A DNA stretch of 64,000 nt from Roseburia sp. 1XD42-69 (GTDB taxonomy: Bacteria; Bacillota; Clostridia; Lachnospirales; Lachnospiraceae). Shown one piece after another: positions 1 through 9,459 of this stretch. The translations under genes and the position numbers were made by a program. The notes below the pieces were generated by a model. That model was not told the DNA's origin and made no database searches. It saw only the letters and a list, made by a program, of their open reading frames with translations. Each line of letters begins with the position of its first letter. The first letter of the stretch is position 1. The stretch lies in assembly GCF_003612565.1 (NCBI RefSeq), contig NZ_RAZG01000017.1, positions 1 through 64,000 on the forward strand. Direction: 5' to 3'.

Positions 1-152
1 TCTAAACAAAGTGTCCCATTAAACCATTTTACATTTGCATTTGCATCATATTCTTTGATTATTGTGTTTGTGGAAATCCCCCCATCCTCAGGCATTTCAT
101 CTACCCACAGCCTCATCACACGATATTCATCTATTTTTTGATATTTAATCAT
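1..152 (-). CDS. Partial ORF, likely immunity protein
   Basis: An open frame starts with ATG (complement of 150-152), six bases after the stop of the broken toxin gene, and runs off the left edge after about 50 codons. The visible protein begins MIKYQKIDEYRVMRLWVDEM and is not assigned to a family. A small acidic gene directly behind a toxin C-terminal module is the usual position of a cognate immunity gene in polymorphic toxin systems. That role is inferred from position only. A weak AAGAAA precedes the start, so translational coupling is possible. Confidence 0.5.
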   Translation of the reverse strand, partial: MIKYQKIDEYRVMRLWVDEMPEDGGISTNTIIKEYDANANVKWFNGTLCL

Positions 153-158
153 ATTTTC

Positions 159-811
159 TTAGTGACTAATTCCCCAGTAATCAAACCATGGTGAACCAAA
201 CCATTCCGGCATAGATTCTATAACATCTGGATGATATAAATCAAACTCTGTTACGCCATATTTATCTAATGCAGCACCATGTGCTGTATCATAATCCATA
301 CCTTGATTCATTAATCTTGTTTCTTCAATTTCATGGCGATAAAATTCTGCATCTGGGCCCGTTAGTTCTCCTCTTTCTTTTAATATATTTTTAATTCTCT
401 CAATCATGGCATCATTATAATCTGCCTGCATATCACCTGATAAATGTTTTTCAATTATATCTAATCCTTCTTTTGTTGGTTTTACAGAATTTCCATCCTC
501 AATATAAACCCCTTCCTCTTCACCCCCTGCCGCATCACCTCCATCCGGCGGCTTACTCAACATCGCTTTCCCCGCCTGGGCCAGCATCTCAGCCGCCGCT
601 TCAATCCCGATAATCTGCGGAATGCACTCTCCGACAATCCTGCATTAAAATCGCTTTCCCTTGTATAAGAGCCGGTAAGCTTGTCCTTCCCTGTTGTCTA
701 CATCTTCACACAGCTCCCAAAAAGGGTTATCTCCCCGCCTTCCATGGAGAGAACCGTAAGGCCGCACCCCGGTTCCGCTAAGGGATACCTGCCCCTTACA
801 ATATCCCGCAT
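159..811 (-). pseudogene. Broken polymorphic toxin (remnant of second effector)
   Basis: Two pieces of one toxin gene survive. The 5' piece (ATG at 811, TAG at 698) has a good AAAGGAGG site and encodes 37 residues containing AEPGCGLTVLSMEGGEI, nearly identical to the N-terminus of the intact toxin at 11506-12483. After the stop, a different frame (from about 645) resumes with a GECIPQIIGIEAAAEMLAQ linker. It then continues into an intact C-terminal module ending MPEWFGSPWFDYWGISH at 159. The membrane/linker middle of the family is missing, so the gene has an internal deletion plus a frame change. The acidic C-terminal module (about 110 residues) is not assigned to a family here. It may persist as an orphan toxin tip that can recombine onto an intact N-terminal domain. 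Confidence 0.7.
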
Positions 812-824
812 ACAAAGCCTCCTT

Positions 825-1601
825 TTACTCCACCATCATCTTCCATTTCTTCCTCCCGGCGGAATCATCCTCCCAGCCCTCCCCGCTTCCGGACCTCTTT
901 AAAATCCTGGCAAGTCCGCTGAAAATCGCCCCATTGCCCTGTTTCTTTAACTCTTTCCCTTCCCGCCATCCAATGTATGCGGCAAGCATTCCATTATCTG
1001 CCGGGCGCTCCCGTCCCAAAAGCTGCAGGCAAAACTGCACATCCTCCCCAGGAAGCCCTTTTATGGCAAGCATTTCCCGTGCAAAAGCCTTTGTAACTTC
1101 CGGGGATATGGCGCTCCCTCCTTTTACGGCATAGGGGGCGTGAATGACGTTTAAGGTGTCAAACTCCGTATCCCGGTCAAAAAAATCCTGGTACGCATAC
1201 CGGAGCCTGGCCCCCTCCTGCAATTTAAAACGGCACAGCTCTATGCCGCCTTTTTCCCCTTTCTCTTCCTCCAGTATAAGCTCCATCTCCTGGTATAAAA
1301 GGCTGTGCTCCTCCTTCGGTTCTGAAATGTATAGTTTTAAAATTGTGGTGGTGTTTGTAGGGAAGTAAGAAACCTCCGCAGGCTCTTTAATAAAAAACAT
1401 CTCCCCCTGATATAGCAGCGCCCCCTCATTTAAAATTATCCTGTCCTCTGTGGTGGTAAGTTCACACCCGGAAAGGATACCGTCCCCATACCCTTTGTGG
1501 AGAAGCTTTCCGGAAAGGTATGCATAATCGGAAAGAGCTTCTAACATATTCTTCCTTAAAATATGGGCTTCCTTAAAAACAGGTATCGCCTGTATCATCA
1601 T
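825..1601 (-). CDS. Baseplate or tail-appendage-like protein of the contractile-type cluster
   Basis: 258 residues, no signal peptide or membrane segment. The N-terminal part (about 1-110) reads like phage baseplate or fibre-attachment proteins: alternating hydrophobic strands around DGILSGCELT and LNEGALLYQGEMFFI, followed by TNTTTILKLYISEP. The middle has a strand/helix segment ending near FDTLNVIHAPYAV. The C-terminal 70 residues are charged and Gly/Ser rich. It follows the Hsp70-like gene by about 17 bases in the same orientation, so it is probably co-transcribed. The family is not recognised with certainty. The structural role is inferred from the fold-like pattern and from the sheath and tube genes upstream. 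Confidence 0.45.
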   Translation of the reverse strand: MMIQAIPVFKEAHILRKNMLEALSDYAYLSGKLLHKGYGDGILSGCELTTTEDRIILNEGALLYQGEMFFIKEPAEVSYFPTNTTTILKLYISEPKEEHSLLYQEMELILEEEKGEKGGIELCRFKLQEGARLRYAYQDFFDRDTEFDTLNVIHAPYAVKGGSAISPEVTKAFAREMLAIKGLPGEDVQFCLQLLGRERPADNGMLAAYIGWREGKELKKQGNGAIFSGLARILKRSGSGEGWEDDSAGRKKWKMMVE

Positions 1602-1618
1602 AGATAATTTTCACTCCT

Positions 1619-4249
1619 TTACTTTGTTCCGTCAAAGAAATTTGTCATCCAGTTTTCCGTCTCGAATAAAAACAAACGGTCCGGCCCAAGCATAAGCTGT
1701 TCCTCTTCCCTTAGGACAGGGACCACAAGAAATCCCCACCGGGCCTCGTCCGCCAGCACAAAGGAGCGCAGCTCCCGGTTCATAATAGAATCCACCTCAT
1801 CCTGAATAATCATTCCCTGGTATTTCTCCACAATTTCCTCCGCCTCGGCAGGATTAAATTTTCGTGGATTAAAGGAACAGCTGTATTTATACCGCTCCTG
1901 TCCCCCTGCATCCTTTAAATATAGCTGCAGGGTAAGGTCCGTCATGTTACGTGAGATATACCCCTTCGTCTGTTTCCGGTCCAGGCTGTTAATTAATATG
2001 CGCTCCTCCCCGGTGTGGGTCTTTGCCGTGACGATATAGGGGAATGCGGGCTGTTCGCTTGTGATGGCAACATCTGCAAATCCGAAACGCTTATCTTTGA
2101 TATATTTTATGGCCCCATCTAAGCACATTAGTTTTAAGCCGTGGTCATCTTTCCCGAAAGCGGCGCTCTTTGAGGATTCAATTACTTTTCCTGGAATAAA
2201 CTCCTTTAAGGCATCCCGAAATAAATTAATTTTGCAGGACTGCCCCGTAAGGCGCATGATGGAATATTCATAGAGCCTTCCATCCTCGTAAGGGCCTTCG
2301 ATAAACCGTTTTACCAGACGGTAGATATCTCCCTTTAAGAGCCGCCCCATCTGGCTGACATTAAAATACAGGGTGGGAAAATCCTTTATTACCGTAAGTC
2401 CCCTCTCCCCGTAGACGGAGAGTTTAAATCGGTCTGCAAAAATGGCTGCCGTTCCCATCTCTTTTGGGGGTTTAGAGCCCACTGCCACACGAAGGGCTTC
2501 CCGCCTCCCGTAAAATGCCTTTTTCATCTCCTCCGCCAGTTCAAATAAAAAATAGAAATTATTTTTTACTGCAAAATACTCACTGTTGCTCCTGTGTTCA
2601 TATTCCTTAAACCGGGTAGGAATAAACTCCTCGGCTTTTTGGTATTCCTCCTCCAGTGCGCAGTATACGCTCCCCGCCCCTTCCCTGTCTATCCTGCGGA
2701 ATATATCCGTGCCCATTTCCCGGATAATATCTTCCGGCTCCAAAAGTTCCATATCCCCTTTGCCAAAAGCATTCCCTAATTCTTTGGCTGCGGCAATTTT
2801 TAAAAGCTGCATCACACGGTAGGTTAAATTGTTTCCCCCAAAATCCGTATCCCCATTTTCATAGGCCGTGGCAATCCGGATGCGGTAGGACACTCTGTGG
2901 CTAATTATGGAAAAATGGCTGGAGGTAAGGTCTGTGGTGCCCCCGCCGCAGTCTATAATTAGTGCCCGAAGTTCCCTGCCGTTTACAAAACGGTTTTTTG
3001 CGATAAGTTCTGAGATAGAGTTATATAGAACCGCCACTCCTTCATCCAGCATATCTTCCTCCATAATCTCATACCCTGGAAAAATGTCCTTAAAAAGCCT
3101 TAGAAACAATTTTTTCTGTTTCACTGGTGCTGTTAAATGCAGGCTTCTAAAAGTGCATTTAAACTTCTGGGTGGCACAGGATATGACATACTCTAAAAAA
3201 GCCCGGATAATCTCCTTCCTTTTTACAAAACACCGCCGTCCTCTCTGGTCCACAAGTTCTTCTTCTTTCTCCGGGTCGCTAATCCACCGCTTTATATCAT
3301 AAAATACACAGAATCCCTCGTCTATGTAACTGGAATGCAGCATCTCCTGGGCCTCATATCCAAAAACATACCGGATTTTTTCCCCGTCAATCCCCAACAC
3401 CCCCACCGCTGAGGGGAGGAGAGGTGTCTCCCTGCCGTCCTCCCCGGGAAAAGTCACATAATTTGCCTCATTTTCTTTTAAGGCCTCCCTTGCCGGGTCC
3501 CCGCTTAACCATTCCAGATAACTGGAATCTAAGTATATTCCGGCCGTGGTATTCGTAGTGCCAAAATCTATGGCAAGGGGCATATCCATCTCTAAAAGTT
3601 TCCGCACTTTAAAATCCATGACCGGAGCCTCATAAAAATCCAGATGCTCCGGATACATATCATATCCGGTCTCATACAGATGATACAGCCATTCGGACTG
3701 TCCCCGATTCATGCAGTACAGACGGTAACTTTTTATTCCGGACTCCCTGCAGGGAATTTTTTCCGACTTTGTCAGGTACAGTCTGTCACCCTTCCCCCCA
3801 AGGGAACGAATGTTAAAGATAGCGCACACTTCCCCTCCGCTTACCAAAAGCGCGTTGGTGTCTGCAATCTCTTTCTTATACCCGATAGCCAGCCCGTCAG
3901 AGCAGGTGACTGCAATCCCCTGATAGGTGACGATTTTTGCACATCCCCTTAAAGGCTCCGAGGCAATATGGATTCTGGCAGTTTTTAATATCTCCTCCAG
4001 GCGTTTTATTCCTTCTTCTCTGTACTCCGTTATAAAAAGACCGTCTTTCCTTCCCCTGAAGCGCATAATCTGACGGATTAATTCATCTTTGTCCATGGGC
4101 GCCTGGATGCCGTTTATAATCCGCTCCTTAAAGCAGATATCCCGAAGCTGGAACGTAGTCATAAGTTCCAGTTCGCTTTTGCTGTAAGAACGGTATTCCT
4201 GTTTTGTTTTGTCCTGGTTCAGTGTATACGTGTACTTATCTATATGCAT
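1619..4249 (-). CDS. Hsp70/actin-fold ATPase with N-terminal SAP-like helix pair
   Basis: I take the ATG at 4249 as the start because a GGGAGGGAAGGGAA site precedes it. An earlier ATG at 4300 would overlap the upstream gene. The product is about 876 residues. Residues 22-66 look SAP-like (a helix pair with LMTTFQLRDICF). The Hsp70/actin phosphate-1 loop lies at about 225-236 (AIDFGTTNTTAGIY) and phosphate-2 near 445 (ALIIDCGGGTTDLTSS). The nucleotide-binding core is therefore intact, but the N- and C-terminal extensions are unlike DnaK and closer to SrfB-type or plasmid-segregation ATPases. A J-domain gene lies upstream in the same operon, which suggests a dedicated chaperone pair. Acting on sheath, baseplate or toxin is inference. 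Confidence 0.7.
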   Translation of the reverse strand: MHIDKYTYTLNQDKTKQEYRSYSKSELELMTTFQLRDICFKERIINGIQAPMDKDELIRQIMRFRGRKDGLFITEYREEGIKRLEEILKTARIHIASEPLRGCAKIVTYQGIAVTCSDGLAIGYKKEIADTNALLVSGGEVCAIFNIRSLGGKGDRLYLTKSEKIPCRESGIKSYRLYCMNRGQSEWLYHLYETGYDMYPEHLDFYEAPVMDFKVRKLLEMDMPLAIDFGTTNTTAGIYLDSSYLEWLSGDPAREALKENEANYVTFPGEDGRETPLLPSAVGVLGIDGEKIRYVFGYEAQEMLHSSYIDEGFCVFYDIKRWISDPEKEEELVDQRGRRCFVKRKEIIRAFLEYVISCATQKFKCTFRSLHLTAPVKQKKLFLRLFKDIFPGYEIMEEDMLDEGVAVLYNSISELIAKNRFVNGRELRALIIDCGGGTTDLTSSHFSIISHRVSYRIRIATAYENGDTDFGGNNLTYRVMQLLKIAAAKELGNAFGKGDMELLEPEDIIREMGTDIFRRIDREGAGSVYCALEEEYQKAEEFIPTRFKEYEHRSNSEYFAVKNNFYFLFELAEEMKKAFYGRREALRVAVGSKPPKEMGTAAIFADRFKLSVYGERGLTVIKDFPTLYFNVSQMGRLLKGDIYRLVKRFIEGPYEDGRLYEYSIMRLTGQSCKINLFRDALKEFIPGKVIESSKSAAFGKDDHGLKLMCLDGAIKYIKDKRFGFADVAITSEQPAFPYIVTAKTHTGEERILINSLDRKQTKGYISRNMTDLTLQLYLKDAGGQERYKYSCSFNPRKFNPAEAEEIVEKYQGMIIQDEVDSIMNRELRSFVLADEARWGFLVVPVLREEEQLMLGPDRLFLFETENWMTNFFDGTK

Positions 4250-4280
4250 TTCCCTTCCCTCCCCGGGTAAAAACAGCTCT

Positions 4281-4988
4281 TTAGTACAGGGCAATTTCAT
4301 CTGTTATCATGGTGCCCTCCACGCCGATAATCCCAAAATGATACTCGAAGAAAACCCGAAGTTCGTATCCCACAGGCAGAAACATATCTGTTACAAACCT
4401 TAGCCTCCCTGCCTCCCTGTCGTTTTCCCTGATATTTATGTATAGAAGCAAATTTTTTCCTTCATTTTTTATCTGATAAAGCAGGGCATCTGGATATAAA
4501 ACAAGCAGAGCCCTGCGGAATAATCCCAGGGATGAGCCTGTCTCCATCTGGCATAATGCCAGGGCTGCCAGGCGTTCCTGCTCTGACTTTTCTATCCGGT
4601 TAAAATTCTTTGCCATCCCGGAAAAGAATATCCCCTCCCGAAGCTCCTTAGCAATTTTTCTGATATACATCTCCCGCTTTGTAAGGCCGTGCCTTAAGTC
4701 TGCATAGAGAATTGCATGCAGTGCGGTATCGATAAAAAAGACACCGAACTCATGGTACTCCTCCTCTGTGAGTCCAGAGTTTTCCTGCATTAGAATATCC
4801 TGAAAAATATCTGCAAAACGATACAGTAAATTTAATTCTATCTCAGGGGATGTCACCTTTGTCTCATTGACGCAGGAAAAAGACTGTTCAAAAAAAGGGC
4901 TGCACTCTTTGGCCTGCCGGAAAAACAACTCTCCTTCTTTATACCCCTGCTCCTTTGCCCGAATCACAATATCCCATAAAAAATTCAA
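4281..4988 (-). CDS. Baseplate-like protein, unknown family
   Basis: The likely start is TTG at 4988, overlapping the upstream TGA as TTGA and preceded by GGGGGATCAGGTGG. This gives 235 residues. The first two thirds are helical and charged. The last third is a beta-rich segment ending FEYHFGIIGVEGTMITDEIALY, after a FLPVGYEL motif. A FLPVG...HFG pattern near the C-terminus is reminiscent of phage and type VI baseplate wedge proteins, but I cannot name the family. Tight coupling to the preceding 439-residue gene suggests the two products act together. Confidence 0.45.
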   Translation of the reverse strand: MNFLWDIVIRAKEQGYKEGELFFRQAKECSPFFEQSFSCVNETKVTSPEIELNLLYRFADIFQDILMQENSGLTEEEYHEFGVFFIDTALHAILYADLRHGLTKREMYIRKIAKELREGIFFSGMAKNFNRIEKSEQERLAALALCQMETGSSLGLFRRALLVLYPDALLYQIKNEGKNLLLYINIRENDREAGRLRFVTDMFLPVGYELRVFFEYHFGIIGVEGTMITDEIALY

Positions 4989-6304
4989 CCACCTGATCCC
5001 CCTTTTACTATTTTTCCCACACAACAATAATCCGGGAAAATTCTCTGTACCTGAGTCACCAGAAAGCTCATAATGTCCTCATTTAAATAATTTTCCTCAT
5101 CTCTGGCCTCAAAACAAATCACAAGAACCGCTCTCTGATTCCCGGTCCGTATTTCATCTTCCATAAAACTGTCCATATTATAGTTACAGGATATGCATTC
5201 CTCCGGAACAGAACTTAAGATTTCAAAGTCAGAAAAAACAAGGTAATCCCCATATTCAAAAGATTCCATAAGCCTTGCCATCTCCCCCCGGGTTTTAATG
5301 CTCTTTTTGTACATTTCCGTTATGCTGCCGGAGAAAGTGTCTTTATACTGGTTGGATAACACGGGGTAAGGATAATTTCCCATGTTCTCATTTTGATGTA
5401 CTTCGTAGAGATGCCAGTCACAGGGCCTTGGAATGGGACAGGTGATATACAAATCCCCGTTAAGCCTGCGGATATTTGTGATTTCCACCCCCGCATCCCT
5501 CACCAGATAACCACAGTCCGGTCTTAACCTCTGGGAAAAAAACTGATGCTCATAGTTAATTTTGTCGATACAGGGATTGGGGTATGTGCTGGTTTTTTCC
5601 TTGATAGGTTTCAGATTCCAAAGGGGAACTCTCCTATACTCTATACAGGAAGCAAACTCTTCAAAATCCACCTCAATCTCCTGAATCTCCTCCTCATCCT
5701 CTGTTCCTTCCATAGAGTAAAGATACACATCCAGAAGCTTTGTGAGATAGGCTGTACACACAGTAAGCCAGGGTTTAAAATTTACTCCAAAGGAAACATA
5801 AAGCTCTTCTATCATTTTAAGATATTCCCTGTTCTGCCTTACAAGAAAAACTCCCCGGTACTCTCCCTTGAGAGTTTTTATGCATCCGGAAAAATATCGC
5901 TCTCTTTGGTTTAAAAGAGAATAAACCCGGGTGGCGCTGTCTTTTAAAAATACGGTAAAGAGCTTAACCTCCTCCCCTTTTCCTAAGGTTTCTTTTATTT
6001 CCTGACAGGAGATGTTTTCTTCTTTCGTATCCTCATCTCTCATAGGGTACAAAAAAGTATCCGTGGCATCATAATGCTCCTTATCTGTCATGGATATATA
6101 GACGGCATACCTGTTCTGCTCTCCCTGGCACTCTTTTAAAATATCATTTTCCAGTTTGTCAAAAGCCTCTTTACTGTAGGCATAAACAGCGGAAAGGATA
6201 TCCCCCACCGTCTGTTTAAACATGCGGCGCTGGTCTAAATCCGTAATTTCCATCATTCTTTTTTCTATGTACTCTTCCATGCTAAAATCCTGTTTTTCAT
6301 CCAT
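4985..6304 (-). CDS. Large unknown protein of the contractile-type cluster (TssK/TssF-like size)
   Basis: The start is taken as ATG at 6304, overlapping the end of the upstream gene and preceded by GGGGGCGGGGA. This gives 439 residues. There is no signal peptide, TM segment or nucleotide-binding motif. It is acidic, with an N-terminal helical region (about 1-110), a central region with an acidic EEEIQEIEVDFEEF stretch, and a C-terminal alpha/beta part (FSDFEILSS ... AVLVICFEA ... MSFLVTQVQRIFPDY). The size and place between regulators and other baseplate-like genes would fit a type VI baseplate subunit (TssK is about 445 residues). That is only a positional guess. Confidence 0.4.
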   Translation of the reverse strand: MDEKQDFSMEEYIEKRMMEITDLDQRRMFKQTVGDILSAVYAYSKEAFDKLENDILKECQGEQNRYAVYISMTDKEHYDATDTFLYPMRDEDTKEENISCQEIKETLGKGEEVKLFTVFLKDSATRVYSLLNQRERYFSGCIKTLKGEYRGVFLVRQNREYLKMIEELYVSFGVNFKPWLTVCTAYLTKLLDVYLYSMEGTEDEEEIQEIEVDFEEFASCIEYRRVPLWNLKPIKEKTSTYPNPCIDKINYEHQFFSQRLRPDCGYLVRDAGVEITNIRRLNGDLYITCPIPRPCDWHLYEVHQNENMGNYPYPVLSNQYKDTFSGSITEMYKKSIKTRGEMARLMESFEYGDYLVFSDFEILSSVPEECISCNYNMDSFMEDEIRTGNQRAVLVICFEARDEENYLNEDIMSFLVTQVQRIFPDYCCVGKIVKGGSGG

Positions 6305-8096
6305 CTGTGACTTCCCCGCCCCCTGACTCTTGTCCCGGCCCATTCCCGGCATCCATGTCTATTTCAAGTCTTTCAATTTTCCGGCTGATTTCTTCTACTT
6401 TATCCTCCATATCCAAAGAGGCATAAATATCTTTTGCCAGCAGGTAGTACTTCTTTGCAGAGACATAATCTTTTTTATCTTCTGCGCTTTCCCCCTGCAT
6501 CACATACCGCTTAGCCTCCTGCTCCTTTGCCTCTCTCTGGTCAATTTTCTCTTCCACCGTATCCAGCTTATCTTCCATAGCCTTGCTCTGGGTCTTATCC
6601 CCCATCTCATCATAGGCCTGCTTCGCAGAGAGGTAAAATACCCTTGCGCTCTCATAATCTCCCTGGGCAAATGCGGCGTCTCCCTGGGCGGTGGCATTGG
6701 CTCCTGCCTCCTGCTTTAAAAGCTGGTCTTTCCGCTCCTGTTCCTCTTCCTCTTTCTGCTCCTTTTGGTCCTCATAAAGCTTTTTTAAGGCTTCGATTGC
6801 CTCCGTCCTTCCCTCATCAAAATATACGGCTCCTGCGGTAGCCTTTGCCTCCAGATACTTTTCCTCCGCCTTGTCATACTGCAGGTTGAGGGCCAGAGTA
6901 TCCCCCAGGTTTAAAAGGTCATATACAGATAAATATTCCGCTGTCAAGGCAAGCCTTTCATAGATATAATCAAGGCCCAGGCTGTCCACATAGCGGGAGC
7001 GGTTCGCCGCTTCCTTATACATGTTCTGCGCATCCACAAATTGGTTGTCCGAGAGCTTTTCCTCAGCCAAAAGCACCGCCTCAATTAATTTCTGGTAGTC
7101 CCCCAGCTTCTTTTCCATGGCGTGGTCCCTTAATTTCTCCGCCAGCGCCATAGACTCTTCACATCTCTCCTGCGCCCGTACATAATTGTCTATCTGGATA
7201 TACTCAATGGTATCCGCAAATCCCTGCCCCAGCTGTATACGCCGTTCCACCCTTTTGTTATGGAGGACAACCAATATCACAGTGAGGATAATTAAAATTA
7301 CAAGGATAGGGATCATGGTCATAATCATTCTCTTAATTCTGCGTTTCTTATTTGGGTCTATAAAGACTTTATCCACAAATATGGTGACAAAGGTATATTT
7401 GCCCAGATTTTCCGGCTGCCTGGACAAAAGCAGCTCCTCCACGTCATCCACCAGTTCCTGGGGGTCATTGCCTGCGTCTGAAAAAACATCCAAAAGCTCC
7501 CCGCCATCCACATTTTCCCAGATACCCCGGGTAAACACTGCAATAGCGTCCGTGTTCATAAGCTTTATCTTTTTTGAGATAAAGGGGTGGAACTCTTTTT
7601 CCTGCCCCAGATATGCGTACAGGTTATTCCGCTCTTCATGCAGCGCCACTTTATCCTGCTCTACCCTCTCCTCCTTGACATAGTCCATGGTGAGGGACTG
7701 GTCTGTTGACTGGCATTTTAAAAATCCGTCGCGGTACAGGCAAAGCCTCACATTTCCCGCCTGTCCATACCTGAAATTTGCATAGTCTGTCAGCACTATC
7801 ATAACGGAGGCTTTTAACTTTAGTTTACTGTTTTCCGTGAGCAACGCTTTATTTGCGGCATTTAAGCATCGGCGCATAACCCGCCTTCCAACTCCCGGGC
7901 TCTCTGAAAATGCGCTTACCACAGCCGCCACGGAAATTTTTGCCCCCTGGGCATCCATTTGGTCATCGATTCCGTCCGCTACCACATAACAGGCAAAATC
8001 ATCCAATTCCACAAATCCAAAATAGTCTGTATTTTTTATATTATTATCTGCCTCCGAGGTAAAGGCCGTCTTAAATTCCGAATTTTGCTTTCGCAT
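6297..8096 (-). CDS. Membrane pseudophosphatase: degenerate PP2C, TM helix, TPR-like repeats
   Basis: The start is taken as ATG at 8096, overlapping the upstream gene by 26 bases with GGGAGCTGACAC before it. The product is 599 residues. Residues 1-255 have the PP2C layout, but catalytic positions are lost: the expected DGxGG reads VADGIDDQ (about 39-46), the SDG motif reads TRG, and the terminal DN pair reads YTFVT. One strong TM helix (about 268-292, after KKRRIKRM) is followed by a long helical region with three or four TPR-like repeats and a KEQKEEEEQERKDQ coil. By analogy with pseudophosphatases it may bind phosphoproteins without cleaving them and pass a signal across the membrane. It sits directly after an apparently active PP2C gene. 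Confidence 0.65.
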   Translation of the reverse strand: MRKQNSEFKTAFTSEADNNIKNTDYFGFVELDDFACYVVADGIDDQMDAQGAKISVAAVVSAFSESPGVGRRVMRRCLNAANKALLTENSKLKLKASVMIVLTDYANFRYGQAGNVRLCLYRDGFLKCQSTDQSLTMDYVKEERVEQDKVALHEERNNLYAYLGQEKEFHPFISKKIKLMNTDAIAVFTRGIWENVDGGELLDVFSDAGNDPQELVDDVEELLLSRQPENLGKYTFVTIFVDKVFIDPNKKRRIKRMIMTMIPILVILIILTVILVVLHNKRVERRIQLGQGFADTIEYIQIDNYVRAQERCEESMALAEKLRDHAMEKKLGDYQKLIEAVLLAEEKLSDNQFVDAQNMYKEAANRSRYVDSLGLDYIYERLALTAEYLSVYDLLNLGDTLALNLQYDKAEEKYLEAKATAGAVYFDEGRTEAIEALKKLYEDQKEQKEEEEQERKDQLLKQEAGANATAQGDAAFAQGDYESARVFYLSAKQAYDEMGDKTQSKAMEDKLDTVEEKIDQREAKEQEAKRYVMQGESAEDKKDYVSAKKYYLLAKDIYASLDMEDKVEEISRKIERLEIDMDAGNGPGQESGGGEVTDG

Positions 8097-8934
8097 ATGT
8101 GTCAGCTCCCTTTCCCATTCCCAGAAGGATGATGCTGGCATTATCCTTTTCCTCCCCGGGATGCCGGTTCACTAATTCTATGATGTCATACGCCATCTGC
8201 TGGCAATCTAAATCACTTTTTAGAACTGCCTCTATCTCCCGTACACCCAGCAGATCATAGATTCCGTCACTCATCAATACCACAATATCCCCTCGCTTTA
8301 GCTTCACAGGGGCGTCAAAAAGTTCTATATCCTTAAACCCATCCTGTCCCAGATAATTGTAAAGCCTCTTATTTTCAAGGAGGGCCAGTGCATCTTCACG
8401 GGAAATTGTCCCCTCATGAAATTTCTGTTCCGCCAAAACAGCCACGGTATGGCCGGTGGAAATCGGAATGAGGTTTCCCTCCCGGTACACGCATATTTTA
8501 ACATTCCCCACCTGGGCATAATATAGATAGCCTGCGGCAAGGAGCACACATCCCAGGCTGGCGGAACCCCTGTTTTCATCCCCCAGGGCTTTTAAAATTT
8601 CCAGGTTTGCATTGTGGAAAGATTTCCGGAAAAAATACTGTGGATTGTGGAAGGCATTATAATCGCCGAACAAATCCATACAAGTGTCCACGGCAATGCG
8701 GCTGGCAATCCGTCCCCCATACTCTCTTCCCGCCCCGTCAGAAAGCACTGCCAGAACTCCGGCCTTTGTCTCCATAGTTCCAACCTGGTCTTCTTGAACC
8801 TGCCGCCTTCCAATGGTCATGCTCTTGCCGATATCCGGTATCCTCTCCCTAACCGGCTTTTTAATAAACAGCTTGATAAAATCTAATATAAAAATGCTCA
8901 CGCCAAGCAAAGAGATACACACATAATTTGTCAT
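8071..8934 (-). CDS. Membrane-anchored PP2C Ser/Thr phosphatase
   Basis: 287 residues. An N-terminal TM helix (about 5-24) anchors a cytoplasmic PP2C domain. Metal-binding motifs are complete: RRQVQED at 43-49, SDGAGREYGG at 65-74, MSDGIYD at 221-227 and KDNASI at 263-268. PP2C enzymes remove phosphate from Ser/Thr in an Mn/Mg-dependent reaction. In type VI systems a PP2C (PppA) opposes a kinase (PpkA) that acts on an FHA protein. Two FHA genes lie immediately upstream, and this gene's ATG overlaps the stop of the nearer one (ATGA). No kinase gene is visible in the window. Confidence 0.85.
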   Translation of the reverse strand: MTNYVCISLLGVSIFILDFIKLFIKKPVRERIPDIGKSMTIGRRQVQEDQVGTMETKAGVLAVLSDGAGREYGGRIASRIAVDTCMDLFGDYNAFHNPQYFFRKSFHNANLEILKALGDENRGSASLGCVLLAAGYLYYAQVGNVKICVYREGNLIPISTGHTVAVLAEQKFHEGTISREDALALLENKRLYNYLGQDGFKDIELFDAPVKLKRGDIVVLMSDGIYDLLGVREIEAVLKSDLDCQQMAYDIIELVNRHPGEEKDNASIILLGMGKGADTYAKAKFGI

Positions 8935-9443
8935 TCCGGTTCACTTCCCCACATAAAATTGTTGCCGCAAAATGGTATAAACACAAACACAGACTTTCCC
9001 AGTTCGATTTTGTCATAGGGATTTAAAGACGTGGGTACATAAACTGCATTTTCATTCAGGTAAACCAAACCATTGGAATCCCCGGGCAAAAGCACGGTTT
9101 CCTTCTTCTTGGGGTCAAACACAATAACGGCATGGTTTCTTCTGGAAATCTCATTGTCCCCTAAAATCTGGATATCCATGTCATCCGCCCTTCCCACAAA
9201 ATTTTTGCCGGAGATAATTTTATAATCTTTTCCCTGGCGGGGTCCTGAAATACACACAATCCACCCGCACACAGGCTTCACGTCATCTTTAAACAATTCT
9301 TCCTCAATATCAATCTCTGTTTTTCCCGTTTCCTTTTTCTCCTGGGTGGCAGTTTCTATATTGCAGTATGGACAAATTGTCCCATATCTCTTTTTGCTGA
9401 ACATATGCCCGTTTTGGCAGCGGATTAAATTTGACTGTCCCAT
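8931..9443 (-). CDS. Zinc-ribbon plus FHA domain protein
   Basis: Start ATG at 9443 with GGAGGGAAAC before it; 170 residues. An N-terminal treble of CxNGHMF ... CPYC residues (about 8-30) looks like a small zinc ribbon. The FHA domain covers about 60-165 with the phosphothreonine-binding signature GRADD ... SRRNHAVI. FHA domains bind phosphothreonine peptides. With the adjacent PP2C this suggests reversible phosphorylation controlling assembly or firing of the apparatus. There is no membrane segment, unlike the second FHA gene just upstream. Confidence 0.85.
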   Translation of the reverse strand: MGQSNLIRCQNGHMFSKKRYGTICPYCNIETATQEKKETGKTEIDIEEELFKDDVKPVCGWIVCISGPRQGKDYKIISGKNFVGRADDMDIQILGDNEISRRNHAVIVFDPKKKETVLLPGDSNGLVYLNENAVYVPTSLNPYDKIELGKSVFVFIPFCGNNFMWGSEPE

Positions 9444-9459
9444 GTTTCCCTCCAAGTAT

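Noticed and set aside
2907-3302. Plus-strand ORF of 131 codons inside the Hsp70-like gene
   Set aside because: It is antisense to conserved Hsp70 motifs, so it is a shadow.
5546-5914. Plus-strand ORF of 122 codons
   Set aside because: It lies antisense to a larger gene with a good start and ribosome site; no family pattern of its own.
7186-7683. Plus-strand ORF of 165 codons with hydrophobic stretch
   Set aside because: Antisense to the TM/PP2C region of the pseudophosphatase; hydrophobicity comes from the complementary codons.
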